Made by a program: the position numbers and the translations under genes. The notes below the pieces were generated by a model. That model had not been told where the DNA came from. It made no database searches and saw nothing but the letters and a program-made list of their open reading frames with translations. Shown here in pieces: positions 41,208 through 52,276 of a stretch of 64,000 nt of DNA (position 1 is its first letter; the number at the start of each line of letters is the position of its first letter). Source of the DNA: Arsenophonus endosymbiont of Aphis craccivora (GTDB lineage: Bacteria > Pseudomonadota > Gammaproteobacteria > Enterobacterales > Enterobacteriaceae); contig NZ_CP038155.1 in NCBI RefSeq assembly GCF_013460135.1, forward strand, positions 558,001 to 622,000, given 5' to 3'.

Positions 41208-42290
41208 ATGAAGTCTTCAATAATTGCTAAGTTAGAAGCATTGCAGGAACGCTACGAAGAAATTCAAGCACACCTGGTTGATGCTGAAGTGATCGCAGAT
41301 CAAGAGCGTTTCCGGGCGTTGTCTAAGGAGTATGCGCAGTTAACAGATGTAACCAAATGCTTTCAGTTATGGCGCACTGTTCAGCAAGATATTGAGACGG
41401 CTGAAATATTATTGCATGATCCTGAAATGCGCGAGATGGCTCAGGACGAATTAAAAGAAGCGAAAAAGCGTAATGAGGAATTTGAACAACAATTACAGAT
41501 TTTATTGTTACCAAAAGATCCCGATGATGAAAAAAATTGCTTTTTAGAAATTCGGGCCGGTACCGGTGGTGATGAGGCGGCAATATTTGCCGGTGATCTT
41601 TTTAGAATGTATAGCCGCTATGCTGAATCCCGTCGCTGGAGAATTGAAGTTATGAATGCCAGTGAAGGAGAACACGGTGGTTACAAAGAAATTATCGCCA
41701 AAGTTTCTGGTGATAGTGTGTATGGCCGTCTAAAGTTTGAGTCAGGGGGACATCGTGTCCAGCGCGTACCGGAGACTGAATCTCAAGGGCGTATTCATAC
41801 ATCTGCTTGTACAGTAGCCATTCTGGCTGAAATTCCAGCAACAGAGCTACCGGATATCAACCCTAGTGACTTAAGAATTGATACTTTTCGTTCATCAGGC
41901 GCTGGCGGACAGCATGTTAATACCACTGACTCCGCGATCCGTATTACCCATATTCCAACTGGAATTGTGGTCGAGTGTCAGGATGAACGTTCTCAGCATA
42001 AAAATAAAGCCAAAGCGCTGTCAGTTTTAGCTGCCCGTATTCGTGCATCGGAAGTGCAAAAACGCCGTGAAGCAGAAGCGTCTGAGCGCCGTAATTTACT
42101 CGGCTCAGGTGATCGTTCCGATAGGATCAGAACTTATAATTTTCCCCAAGGCCGCATTACTGATAATCGTATCAATTTAACTCTCTATCGTTTAGATGAA
42201 GTGATAGAGGGAAAATTAGATATGTTAATTCAACAGATTATTAACGAATATCAAGCAGATCAACTCTCTGCTTTATCAGAGCAGGATTAA
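41208..42290 (+). CDS. prfA: Peptide chain release factor 1
   Basis: Reads UAA and UAG and triggers peptide release. 360 residues. The catalytic GGQ is at 233-235 ([13 protein letters not shown]). The stop-codon tripeptide is Pro-Glu-Thr at 188-190 ([10 protein letters not shown]), where E. coli RF1 has Pro-Ala-Thr. Its TAA overlaps the prmC ATG by one base (TAATG), giving translational coupling to its own methylase. Confidence 0.97.
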   Translation: MKSSIIAKLEALQERYEEIQAHLVDAEVIADQERFRALSKEYAQLTDVTKCFQLWRTVQQDIETAEILLHDPEMREMAQDELKEAKKRNEEFEQQLQILLLPKDPDDEKNCFLEIRAGTGGDEAAIFAGDLFRMYSRYAESRRWRIEVMNASEGEHGGYKEIIAKVSGDSVYGRLKFESGGHRVQRVPETESQGRIHTSACTVAILAEIPATELPDINPSDLRIDTFRSSGAGGQHVNTTDSAIRITHIPTGIVVECQDERSQHKNKAKALSVLAARIRASEVQKRREAEASERRNLLGSGDRSDRIRTYNFPQGRITDNRINLTLYRLDEVIEGKLDMLIQQIINEYQADQLSALSEQD

Positions 42291-43141
42291 TGAATTATCA
42301 GCATTGGTTATCCTATGCGGCTAATAAACTTTGCCATAGTGATAGCGCTAAACGTGATGCTGAAATTTTGTTGCAATATATAACCGGCAAAACACGGACT
42401 TTCCTTATTGCATTTGGCGAAACAGAATTAACCGTTAAGCAACAACAACAGCTTGAACATCTATTAGCTCGTCGGGCTAAGTGTGAGCCTATCGCCTATT
42501 TAGTAGAAGAAAAAGAGTTTTGGTCGTTACCAATGAAAGTTTCACCTGTTACGTTAATACCTCGTGCGGATACAGAGTGCTTAGTTGAGCGAGCATTACA
42601 ATTATTACCAGAAAAGCAAGCATTAAAAATATTAGATTTGGGGACGGGTACCGGTGCGGTGGCGTTAGCTTTAGCATCAGAATGTCCACAAGCGCAGATA
42701 GTTGGTATCGATATTAGTGATGCGGCAATTACGCTAGCCCAACTTAATGCAAATAATTTGGTAATTAATAATGTCCAATTTTGCAAAAGTAATTGGTTTA
42801 GTTCACTACCTATTCAGCAATTTGATATGATTGTCAGTAATCCACCTTATATTGATGAATGTGATCCACATTTACAACAAGGTGATGTGCGTTTTGAACC
42901 TAAAACAGCATTAATATCGGTTAATCATGGGTTGGCTGATATTCAATTGATAATTGAACAATCGCGTAACTATTTAGCTAATAAGGGATGGCTTTTACTC
43001 GAACACGGGTGGTTGCAGGGAAGGCAAGTAAGGCAGTTATTTTCCTGTCATCATTATCAACAGGTAGTAACTTTTCAGGATTATGGTGGTAATGATCGTA
43101 TTACAGTAGGTCAATGGAAATGTGATGAAAACCATAGCTGA
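42290..43141 (+). CDS. prmC: Release factor glutamine N5-methyltransferase
   Basis: Methylates the Gln of the GGQ motif in RF1 and RF2. 283 residues. The SAM-binding LDLGTGTGAVALALA (about 116-130) and catalytic NPPY (184-187, IVSNPPYIDE) are present. The start overlaps the prfA stop, and its end overlaps sirB1 by 17 bases. sirB2 (ychQ), which follows prmC in E. coli, is absent. Confidence 0.96.
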   Translation: MNYQHWLSYAANKLCHSDSAKRDAEILLQYITGKTRTFLIAFGETELTVKQQQQLEHLLARRAKCEPIAYLVEEKEFWSLPMKVSPVTLIPRADTECLVERALQLLPEKQALKILDLGTGTGAVALALASECPQAQIVGIDISDAAITLAQLNANNLVINNVQFCKSNWFSSLPIQQFDMIVSNPPYIDECDPHLQQGDVRFEPKTALISVNHGLADIQLIIEQSRNYLANKGWLLLEHGWLQGRQVRQLFSCHHYQQVVTFQDYGGNDRITVGQWKCDENHS

Positions 43142-43934
43142 TTTTGAATTTAATAAAGCACCACTGAGCGAAGGTATTATACTTGTTTCACGGATTATTC
43201 GGCCAGATTTTCCTGTTGAACAAGTCAATGCACAACTTAGGCTTCTGGTTTCCGAAGCAAGACAAACAATACAAGCTGGTGATGATATAGAAACGGAAGT
43301 ATCTATATTACTAAAGTTGTTTTATCGAGACTGGCTTTTTAGCTGTGTAACGGGGGTTTATTCGCTTTCTGAGGCCCTTTGGCTGGATAAAGTGCTAATA
43401 GCAAGACAGGGGGCACCTGTTTCATTGGGGACAATTTTTTTGCATGTTGCCACTGAATTGCAGTTGCCGGTGATACCGATTATTTTTCTGACTCAGCTTA
43501 TTCTATGTGTTCGCCGAGAAGATGGTACTTATTGGTATATTAACCCGATAAATGGTGAAACGCTCACCGAGCAGATGCTTGATTTATGGGTCAAGGGAAC
43601 AATTAGCCCTTTTGCTCATTTGACGCGAAAAGACATAGAAGAAACTGCGCATAGAATTATCATACGAAAAATGTTTGATACAATAAAAGCAGCGTTGATG
43701 GAAGAAAAAAAAATGGAACAAGCGCTAAGAGTTTGTGAAACATTATTAATTTTTGATCCGAAAGATCCTTATGAAATACGTGATAGAGGACTTATTTTTG
43801 CTCATCTTGAATGTAATCATGTTGCCATTTCTGATTTAAATTATTTTGTTGAGCAATGTCCAGAAGATCCTGTTTCTGAAATGATAAAAATGCAAATCTA
43901 TTCAATAGAAGGGCAGCAGATTATATTGCATTGA
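43125..43934 (+). CDS. sirB1: SirB1 (YchA) transglutaminase-like/TPR protein
   Basis: 269 residues, as in E. coli SirB1. An N-terminal transglutaminase-like domain (DFEFNKAPLSEGIIL, LYRDWLF-type segment, GAPVSLGTIFLHVA) and a C-terminal TPR-like part (LLIFDPKDPYEIRDRGLIFAHLEC). Biochemical function is not established. An ATG at 43125 directly follows a GTG; I used the ATG. The start lies inside the prmC end, so the two are coupled. It is followed by kdsA after 46 bases. Confidence 0.93.
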   Translation: MKTIADFEFNKAPLSEGIILVSRIIRPDFPVEQVNAQLRLLVSEARQTIQAGDDIETEVSILLKLFYRDWLFSCVTGVYSLSEALWLDKVLIARQGAPVSLGTIFLHVATELQLPVIPIIFLTQLILCVRREDGTYWYINPINGETLTEQMLDLWVKGTISPFAHLTRKDIEETAHRIIIRKMFDTIKAALMEEKKMEQALRVCETLLIFDPKDPYEIRDRGLIFAHLECNHVAISDLNYFVEQCPEDPVSEMIKMQIYSIEGQQIILH

Positions 43935-43941
43935 TCATTAA

Positions 43942-45748
<1,807 letters not shown>

Positions 45749-45792
45749 GTTTGTGGAGGGAACTAAAATAGGTTGTTGGCAGATATTTTATA

Positions 45793-45882
45793 TGGCGGAG
45801 AGGGAGGGATTCGAACCCTCGATACGTTTTCACGTATACACACTTTCCAGGCGTGCTCCTTCAGCCACTCGGACACCTCACC
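45793..45882 (-). tRNA. tRNA-Ser, anticodon GGA, with a U3-U70 acceptor mismatch
   Basis: A 90-base class II tRNA with encoded CCA and a long variable arm (ATACGT/ACGTAT stem). The anticodon loop CTGGAAA gives GGA, reading UCC/UCU. It matches E. coli serW/serX except in a few places. The acceptor 5' strand is GGTGAGG but the 3' strand is CCTCTCC, so position 3 faces U70 where E. coli has A70. The T stem GAGGG/CCCTC is fully paired. Other stems are intact. Confidence 0.93.
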
Positions 45883-46104
45883 GGTTATCATTTTAATATA
45901 GTAGGATACTAGAATGATGGGGCGCTACTATAGGAAAAAGCAGACTAACCGTCAATAATATATTGCAACTTTTGTCTTTTTTTGCAGTTAATAAGATAAA
46001 TAAAGAACAATTTGTTGAAAATATATTCGATATTACCGCCAAGGTTTTATTGTCCTTACTAACAAGTAAAATTATTACATGCATAGCATAAGTTGGAAAA
46101 AATA

Positions 46105-46650
46105 ATGAATGAATTTTCCGTGATTTGCCGAATACTAGGAACATTGTTTAATCGTTCCCCAGAGGATCCTATTACTAAACCTTTATTTGAATTGATTAGT
46201 CAAAATCAATTGAAATTATCTTGGCCTTTAGAACAAGATGAATTATTAACGCAACTAGCCGTTAGTAGCCAGGATTTAGCGTTAGTAATTAAAGATTTTA
46301 AGCAATTGTTTCTTGATCCTACCTCAGCTATTGCTAACGGCATTAGTCAATATAGTGAAATATCAGCAACGGCAGTTAATGAATTTTTAGTGGCAAATGG
46401 AATACCATTATCAGCGGAAAAAGCTGATCGTTTTGCAGCTTTATTATTGGCAGCATCTTGGTTGGAGGATAATGCAGCGCAGGATCCGCTATTAACACAA
46501 ATTCAATTATTTGATCAGTTTATTTTACCTGAGAGTGAATCATTTTTTAGCCAAGTGGAAACCCATGCAGTAAGTGATTTTTATCTTACTCTCGTTATGA
46601 TAACGCATGAAGCTTTAGTTGCATTGAGAGAGGAGCTGGCTGACGTTTAG
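46105..46650 (+). CDS. ycdY: YcdY, TorD/DmsD-family chaperone-like protein
   Basis: 181 residues from MNEFSVICRILGTLF (E. coli YcdY 184, MNEFSILCRVLG). All-helical TorD fold with WPLEQDELLTQL and LLLAASWLEDNAAQDP conserved. YcdY is reported to stimulate the zinc phosphatase YcdX and influence swarming. ycdX is not in the window. A TTG four codons upstream was not used. The 210 bases between the tRNA and this gene show no ORF. It is convergent with yceB, with a terminator between. Confidence 0.88.
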   Translation: MNEFSVICRILGTLFNRSPEDPITKPLFELISQNQLKLSWPLEQDELLTQLAVSSQDLALVIKDFKQLFLDPTSAIANGISQYSEISATAVNEFLVANGIPLSAEKADRFAALLLAASWLEDNAAQDPLLTQIQLFDQFILPESESFFSQVETHAVSDFYLTLVMITHEALVALREELADV

Positions 46651-46677
46651 TGACGCTGTAACTTATTCTTTAAATCT

Positions 46678-46706
46678 AACAGGCGAGTACATAGCGCCTG
46701 TTATTT
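46678..46706. terminator. Terminator between ycdY and yceB
   Basis: AACAGGCG/CGCCTGTT form an 8-bp perfect stem with a 9-base loop, followed by ATTTCC. It lies between convergent genes. Confidence 0.65.
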
Positions 46707-46726
46707 CCTATTGACTACTAAGTTAT

Positions 46727-47287
46727 TTATTCTACTAATGGAATAACTAACTTACCAGGTTTGACTTCAAGTCCTTTAGCGATTTTCTTGGCCAATGCTT
46801 CTGCTTTACTTTTTTCTGGTTGCAATAAATAGACAGGATTTTTTTCAAAATAGGCTGTTAAGGAGTTATTAACAATCGGCAGTATTGTGGTAATTGTACT
46901 GGCCATTTTTTCCGGTGTAATTTTTTGATCAGAGATTGTCAATTCTTTTAAATAGATAGCACCGGTAGCTACGTCAAAATAGGGCAGTGAAGTGATAGCT
47001 AAAGAGACTTCTGCATGTGTTGAACCTAATAGTGTTTCAAGCTTAATTTTAGCTACTCCCGTTAAGGTAATTTTATTCGGTTCAGTCCGACCAATTTGAG
47101 TAGCAAGATTGGCTAGATCGATACTAGCATCAGCAAGTCCGGCAATACCTATTTTTTTACTATAGTGGGTATGTTTGCTGAGATAGTTATTAATGGTATC
47201 TTCACTAATACTGACTTCGGTTAATTTATCGCATCCGGCTATCACTCCAGATAGTAACAATAGTGCTCCGACAAAAAAGTGCTTCAT
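46727..47287 (-). CDS. yceB: YceB lipoprotein (DUF1439)
   Basis: 186 residues from MKHFFVGALLLLSG, the E. coli YceB length. The lipobox is VIAGC (Cys19). The mature part is a DUF1439 domain with ADASIDLANLATQIGR, PNKITLTG and the end GLEVKPGKLVIPLVE. Function unknown; likely an outer-membrane lipoprotein. AGGAGA lies about 10 bases before this ATG. A longer frame from 47329 is rejected for lack of a ribosome site and family match. Confidence 0.92.
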   Translation of the reverse strand: MKHFFVGALLLLSGVIAGCDKLTEVSISEDTINNYLSKHTHYSKKIGIAGLADASIDLANLATQIGRTEPNKITLTGVAKIKLETLLGSTHAEVSLAITSLPYFDVATGAIYLKELTISDQKITPEKMASTITTILPIVNNSLTAYFEKNPVYLLQPEKSKAEALAKKIAKGLEVKPGKLVIPLVE

Positions 47288-47331
47288 GTTTTGTTTTTCT
47301 CCTGTAATTTTGGTAGCAAGATTGTACACAA

Positions 47332-48539
47332 CTATTTATCGTTATAAATGATAGTTTTTTTCTGCTGATGAAATTGTTGGTGCAAAGCCCATAAGGATAA
47401 TAATCCTATTATGGTTAACAGATGCCAAGGTAGTGCCGGTACACCCCACCAATGTCCGATATCATATAGCCAGCCACCACCGATAAAGCCTATTGCACCA
47501 CCTAAAGCATGGCCTAATCGGCTAAAACCCATATAACTACCACGAGCATGAGGATCTGCCAGTGATGCGCTCAATGTTTCACGTGCTGGTTCAGCAGTGA
47601 TGGTACCTAAATAAAACAGACTAATCAGGGTAAAAAGTAGCGTCAGTGAATGGGTAAAACCAATAGGAAGCATGGCCAGGCTCATCAGAAGTAAACCGGT
47701 CATTAACCGTTGTTCGAGGCGAAAATCCTTTTCACTTCAACGGGCGATGGGATAAAGTAAAGTTAAAGAGATAATGGCTTCAATGGCATACATCCATTTA
47801 ATAGCCGTTGGTGAGCCGGCTATCTCATTAACGACAATCGGAAACATTAACATAACTTGTACGTATAAAATGAAATAGCCAGTCAGAGTAAGCACATATT
47901 TTAAAAAACGTTGATCGCTAAAAACTTTACCCATCCCGGTACGAATATATATCCGGCTAGCCGAGATACGGTAAGCAGGCAACAGCCAGGCGTTTGAAAT
48001 GGCTGCGATAATGAAAATTATCGTACCTGCCCAACAAACAAACTGAAAATCATACAGTAAAAGCCAGCCAACGAGCAGGGCTCCGAGAACAGCGCCGGCA
48101 CTATCTTGCGTTAATAATAATGAATAAAAACGACCTCGTTCATGTGGTTTGGTCAGTTTAATGACTAAGGCGGTACTAGGAGGATCAAATAAAGTCCCGC
48201 CTAGGGCTGACAGAACGCAAGATAGCCAAAAAATCCATGGAACGGTAGGGTAGCCATGGCCATTAAAGCGAAACCGATAGCACGTAATAACATGCCTAGC
48301 ACTATCATTGGCTTAGCGCCGAAACGATCGGCTATAGCACCGCCAAAAATGCCTAAACCTTGTTGAAATAATTGTCTAAGGGCAAGGGCAAAACCAACCA
48401 CCAAGCCAGGCCAACCTAATTGCTCAACAAAGTGGATCGATATCAGTGGAAAGACGACAAAAAAACCCAACACGACTAACATATTATCGAGTAAAAGAAA
48501 ATATTTACCGAGGTTTCGCGCTTGCGTTACCGGAGACAT
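47332..48539 (-). pseudogene. mdtH: MdtH multidrug MFS transporter, one frameshift and one nonsense codon
   Basis: The whole 402-codon E. coli gene is recognisable, from [21 protein letters not shown] to the C-terminal helices. Two lesions are visible. An extra base in an A6 run (48228-48233) shifts the frame near codon 110. At 47737-47739 a TGA stands where the E. coli protein has Trp (YPIAR-W-SEKHFRLE versus YPIAR[12 protein letters not shown]). Between and after them the reading is clean, so inactivation looks recent. MdtH exports quinolones in E. coli. It is divergent from rimJ as in E. coli; grxB is absent. Confidence 0.93.
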
Positions 48540-48664
48540 TGAACACCATTTGGCATCATACAGGGATATTTTGTAAATATAATACTAGTAAATTAGATAT
48601 ACTTACTATTGTAAAAACAAAATATATTTATATTCAGCACCCAAATATTCTGGAGTTGGCCGCG

Positions 48665-49243
48665 ATGTTTGGATATCGAACCAGAAAGCCTGAATGTTAT
48701 TCTGTTACTGAACGTTTGCTCCTACTGTTAGCTTGTGAAACCGATGCTTATCGTCTGGCTGATTATTATTGCCGGAATGAAAATTTTTTAAAGCCATGAG
48801 AGCCTATTCGTGATAGCAGTTATTATCAGCCTGCTGCCTGGAGTAAACGTTTGTATATTATGGCAGAAATGCATCGTCGTAAAAGTGCTTTTCATTTTAT
48901 ATTATTAGATAAACGGCAAACTGAAGTTATTGGTGTAATTAATTTCAGTAATATTATTATAGGGGCTTTTAAAGCTTGTTATCTGGGTTATTCAATCAGT
49001 GAAATGTGGCAAGGAAAGGGCTTGATGTATGAAGCATTAATGCCAACGATTAATGTTATGCAAGAACAGCAGCAGATGCATAGAATTATGGCAAATTATA
49101 TGCCGCATAATCATCGCAGTGGTAATTTACTGAAAAAGATAGGTTTTAAGCCAGAGGGATATGCAAAAGCTTATTTACAAATTAATGGTGAATGGCAGGA
49201 TCATATTTTAATGTCACTCATTACAAAAAATAATCAGAGTTGA
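48665..49243 (+). pseudogene. rimJ: RimJ ribosomal protein S5 alanine N-acetyltransferase with UGA for Trp45
   Basis: The frame starts MFGYRTRKPE, aligned with E. coli RimJ (MFGYRSNVPK), and continues to the end of the GNAT domain (KGLMYEAL, HRIMANYMPHNHRSGNLLKKIGF). The only lesion is TGA at 48797-48799, codon 45, where E. coli has Trp45 in FLKPWEP. It could be read as Trp only by suppression or read-through. RimJ acetylates S5 and also affects ribosome assembly. The 110 bases after it before IS903 copy 7 hold nothing obvious. Confidence 0.9.
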
Positions 49244-49382
49244 ATTATTTTATATAAAAACAGAATACTAAGTGGACAAAAATCAACAAATTTAGACTTA
49301 CTTTTAATATATTAAATTTTACTTGTTAATCATAATTTGCTTACTATTTTTTATCTTTAAAGAAGGCATTAATATGATCGGG

Positions 49383-50437
49383 GGCTTTGTTGAATAAATC
49401 AGAATTAGCCGACAGGATGGCTCCCTCTGCTACACCTGTTATCCGATCCTGACGCTGTGTGGCATACCCAACAACGTCATACGGTTCAGCGCTTTGACCA
49501 TCACCATTGCTTCACCTACCTGAACCTCATAGTCACGCAGCCTCAGATGGCCACCCAGCAAAGTTTTTATGCGGAACATCGCTGTTTCTGCCACTGAACG
49601 CCGGTGATAACCCACTTTCTTTTTCCACATATCATTACTCCTGCTCAGACGATGATTCGCCACCGCATGGTTACGTTCATGGTACTTGTCCGGCCAGTAT
49701 TTCGCTCCGCTTCGCGGCGGGATAAGGGGCCTGATTTTCTTTCTTAGCAACGCATCGTGGCAGTAACAGGCGTCATAAGCACCGTCTGCTGACACTTCCC
49801 TGATTTTCCGGTGGGTTTGGTTAATCAGGCCCGGCAGTGCCTGCGCATCTGTCGTTCCGCTGAGCGATAAGTCGGCACAGATAATCTCATGATTCACACT
49901 GTCTGCTGCCAGATGAAGCTTGCGCCACACTCTTCGTCTGTCAGCCCCATGCTGCCTGACTTTCCATTCACCTTCGCCAAAGACCTTCAGACCGGTACTG
50001 TCGATGACCAGATGCGAGATTTCACCACGCGGTGGCGTTTTTATGCTGATGTTGACGCTCTTTGCTCGTCTGCTGACCAGCGAGTAGTCCGGACAGCACA
50101 GCGGCTAAGACATGAGTTTAAAAATCGAATCAACGAAGCCCTGTAATGCCAGGAGCGACAGGTTAAACACACGCTTCATCATCAGGACAGTGGTAACAGC
50201 CATATCGCTGTAGTAAAGCGGCCGGCCACGACCTTCAGGCGAAGAACTGTCAGTCCATCCAGCGATGGCCGACTTATCAAGCCAGACCGTCAGGGAACCA
50301 CGTTGTCTGAGTGCCTTGTTGTACGCGGGCCAGTTGGTAATTTTAAACTTTTGCTTTGCCATGGGGACCTGATGTTGAAACGAATTTAGCGATCAGCTAC
50401 GCCAATCACCTAAAAGTTCGATTTATTCAACAAAGCC
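49383..50437 (-). mobile_element. IS903-type insertion sequence, copy 7, defective with perfect target duplication
   Basis: 1055 bases, both terminal repeats, and a perfect 9-bp duplication ATGATCGGG at 49374-49382 and 50438-50446. The transposase has the same TAG at codon 86 as copy 2. A defective copy with a clean target site means it was moved by a transposase from elsewhere, or mutated or converted after arrival. Confidence 0.95.
49439..50362 (-). pseudogene. IS903-type transposase (copy 7), nonsense at codon 86
   Basis: Translation would stop after 85 residues (...FKLMS). The downstream frame (from about 49930) remains open and keeps Asp193 and Glu259. Variants: Lys30, Leu71 (with copy 4), Pro111 (with copy 2), Asn157 (with copy 5), and private His238, Val280 and Val287. 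It is not functional by itself. Confidence 0.94.
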
Positions 50438-50474
50438 ATGATCGGGACAAGTCACGAATCATCAACCGTTTGTG

Positions 50475-51529
50475 GGCTTTGTTGAATAAATCAGAATTAG
50501 CCGCCAGGATGGCTCCCTCTGCTACAGCTGTTATCCGATCCTGACGCTGTGTGGCATACCCAACAACGTCATACGGTTCAGCGCTTTGACCATCGCCATT
50601 GCTTCACCTACCTGAGCCTCATAGTCACGCAGCCTCAGATGGCCACCCAGCAAAGTTTTTATGCGGAACATCGCTGTTTCTGCCACTGAACGCCGGTGAT
50701 AACCCACTTTCTTTTTCCACATATCATTACTCCTGCTCAGACGCTGATTCGCCACCGCATGGTTACGTTCATGGTACTTGTCCGGCCAGTATTTCGCTCC
50801 GCTTCGCGGCGGGATAAGGGGCCTGATTTTCTTTCTTAGCAACGCATCGTGGCAGTAACAGGCGTCATAAGCACCGTCTGCTGACACTTCCCTGATTTTC
50901 CGGTGGGTTTGGTTAATCAGGCCCGGCAGTGCCTGCGCATCTGTCGTTCCGCTGAGCGATAAGTCGGCACAGATAATCTCATGAGTCACACTGTCTGCTG
51001 CCAGATGAAGCTTGCGCCACACTCTTCGTCTGTCAGCCCCATGCTGCCTGACTTTCCATTCACCTTCGCCAAAGACCTTCAGACCGGTACTGTCGATGAC
51101 CAGATGCGAGATTTCACCACGCGTTGGCGTTTTTATGCTGATGTTGACGCTCTTTGCTCGTCTGCTGACCAGCGAGTAGTCCGGACAGCACAGCGGCAAA
51201 GACATGAGTTTAAAAATCGAATCAACGAAGCCCTGTAATGCCCGGAGCGACAGGTTAAACACACGCTTCATCATCAGGACAGTGGTAACAGCCATATCGC
51301 TGTAGTAAAGCGGCCGGCCACGACCTTCAGGCGAAGAACTGTCAGTCCATCCAGCGATGGCCGACTCATCAAGCCAGACCGTCAGGGAACCGCGTTGTCT
51401 GAGTGCCTTGTTGTACGCGGGCCAGTTGGTAATTTTAAACTTTTGCTTTGCCATGGGGACCTGATGTTGAAACGAATTTAGCGATCAGCTCCGCCAATCA
51501 CCTAAAAGTTCGATTTATTCAACAAAGCC
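50475..51529 (-). mobile_element. IS903-type insertion sequence, copy 8, intact
   Basis: 1055 bases, perfect 18-bp repeats, and target duplication CCGTTTGTG at 50466-50474 and 51530-51538. It lies 37 bases from copy 7 in the same orientation. Each copy has its own duplication, so they are two separate insertions rather than one tandem event. Confidence 0.97.
50531..51454 (-). CDS. IS903-type transposase (copy 8)
   Basis: 307 residues identical to the consensus of the copies in this window, with Asp121, Asp193 and Glu259. It is the best candidate for the active source enzyme here. Confidence 0.96.
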   Translation of the reverse strand: MAKQKFKITNWPAYNKALRQRGSLTVWLDESAIAGWTDSSSPEGRGRPLYYSDMAVTTVLMMKRVFNLSLRALQGFVDSIFKLMSLPLCCPDYSLVSRRAKSVNISIKTPTRGEISHLVIDSTGLKVFGEGEWKVRQHGADRRRVWRKLHLAADSVTHEIICADLSLSGTTDAQALPGLINQTHRKIREVSADGAYDACYCHDALLRKKIRPLIPPRSGAKYWPDKYHERNHAVANQRLSRSNDMWKKKVGYHRRSVAETAMFRIKTLLGGHLRLRDYEAQVGEAMAMVKALNRMTLLGMPHSVRIG

Positions 51530-51596
51530 CCGTTTGTGACTAAAATTGGTCGTATTGAAGATTTGTTTTACTGCCATTTAGATATACATACGAACA

Positions 51597-51977
51597 ATGT
51601 TCTGGCAAATGTTAAACAATAAGGTAAAAGCTCGATTAAATGATATTATTGTAAAAAACAACGAAATGTTTGGTTTTAATTATTACCAGCAAAATCCATA
51701 TGAAGAAAAAATATTGCTGGAAAGTAGAAAAGGTTATTGTGGTGAATGTTGCGATGAAGTATTAAAACATATTAATAATAATTATTATGAAAAAGTTAAC
51801 CCAACAAAAGAACACTTTTTTGTTTTAAGTAAGGATCAAGCTGAAATTATTGAACTATCTTATAAGCAAATGTTTTTTAACGCAAATGCATTAGAAATGG
51901 AGTTTGATAGAATCAATGACATTCTAAAAATATTTCCTGATGTCTTTGTTGTAATAAAAATGATTTTAATAATATGA
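51597..51977 (+). CDS. Unknown protein beside tandem IS903 copies, probably a fragment
   Basis: 126 codons (MFWQMLNNKVKARLNDIIV...KGYCGECCDEVLKHIN...). Low GC, Lys/Asn/Ile-rich, no signal peptide. I do not recognise the family. Upstream, the original sequence before IS insertion has another open frame (…FVTKIGRIEDLFYCHLDIHT…) that ends at 51621 and overlaps this start, so the ORF may be the second half of a frameshifted larger gene. No clear ribosome site precedes the start. In E. coli yceH-mviM lie between rimJ and murJ; this is neither. Confidence 0.4.
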   Translation: MFWQMLNNKVKARLNDIIVKNNEMFGFNYYQQNPYEEKILLESRKGYCGECCDEVLKHINNNYYEKVNPTKEHFFVLSKDQAEIIELSYKQMFFNANALEMEFDRINDILKIFPDVFVVIKMILII

Positions 51978-52276
51978 TAATGCTAATTTGTGATATTTTA
52001 AACATTAGTAAACCACAGCCCCTTCAATACTGTAATATATCAGATACAACGCGCCAATCGGATGATAAATACATGTTTCGACGAGAATCAATCTCAAAGC
52101 CCGAAAGCATAATTTACCAGACTCACTTTGTTTAACGGGTAATTAAAACATCGTTGGAAAAGCTGAGCTACATCGCTTTGCTTTGGCAAAAATAGTTATT
52201 CTAATTCATGGTCATGCTCACAGGTCGCTGATACACTTTATCAATCTATTATGGCCATCATTAATAAAAATATTGC
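51978..52276 (+). other. Non-coding leader before murJ
   Basis: About 300 bases between the unknown ORF and murJ. I see no gene on either strand beyond the minus-strand shadow of murJ. It should contain the murJ promoter. No strong consensus stands out. Confidence 0.4.

Noticed and set aside
47737-48799. UGA reassigned to tryptophan
   Set aside because: Several intact genes in this window (for example kdsA and sirB1) end in TGA at their expected lengths, so UGA still terminates.
49383-51529. Composite transposon made of copies 7 and 8
   Set aside because: Each copy has its own 9-bp target duplication and only 37 bases lie between them, so they are independent insertions.
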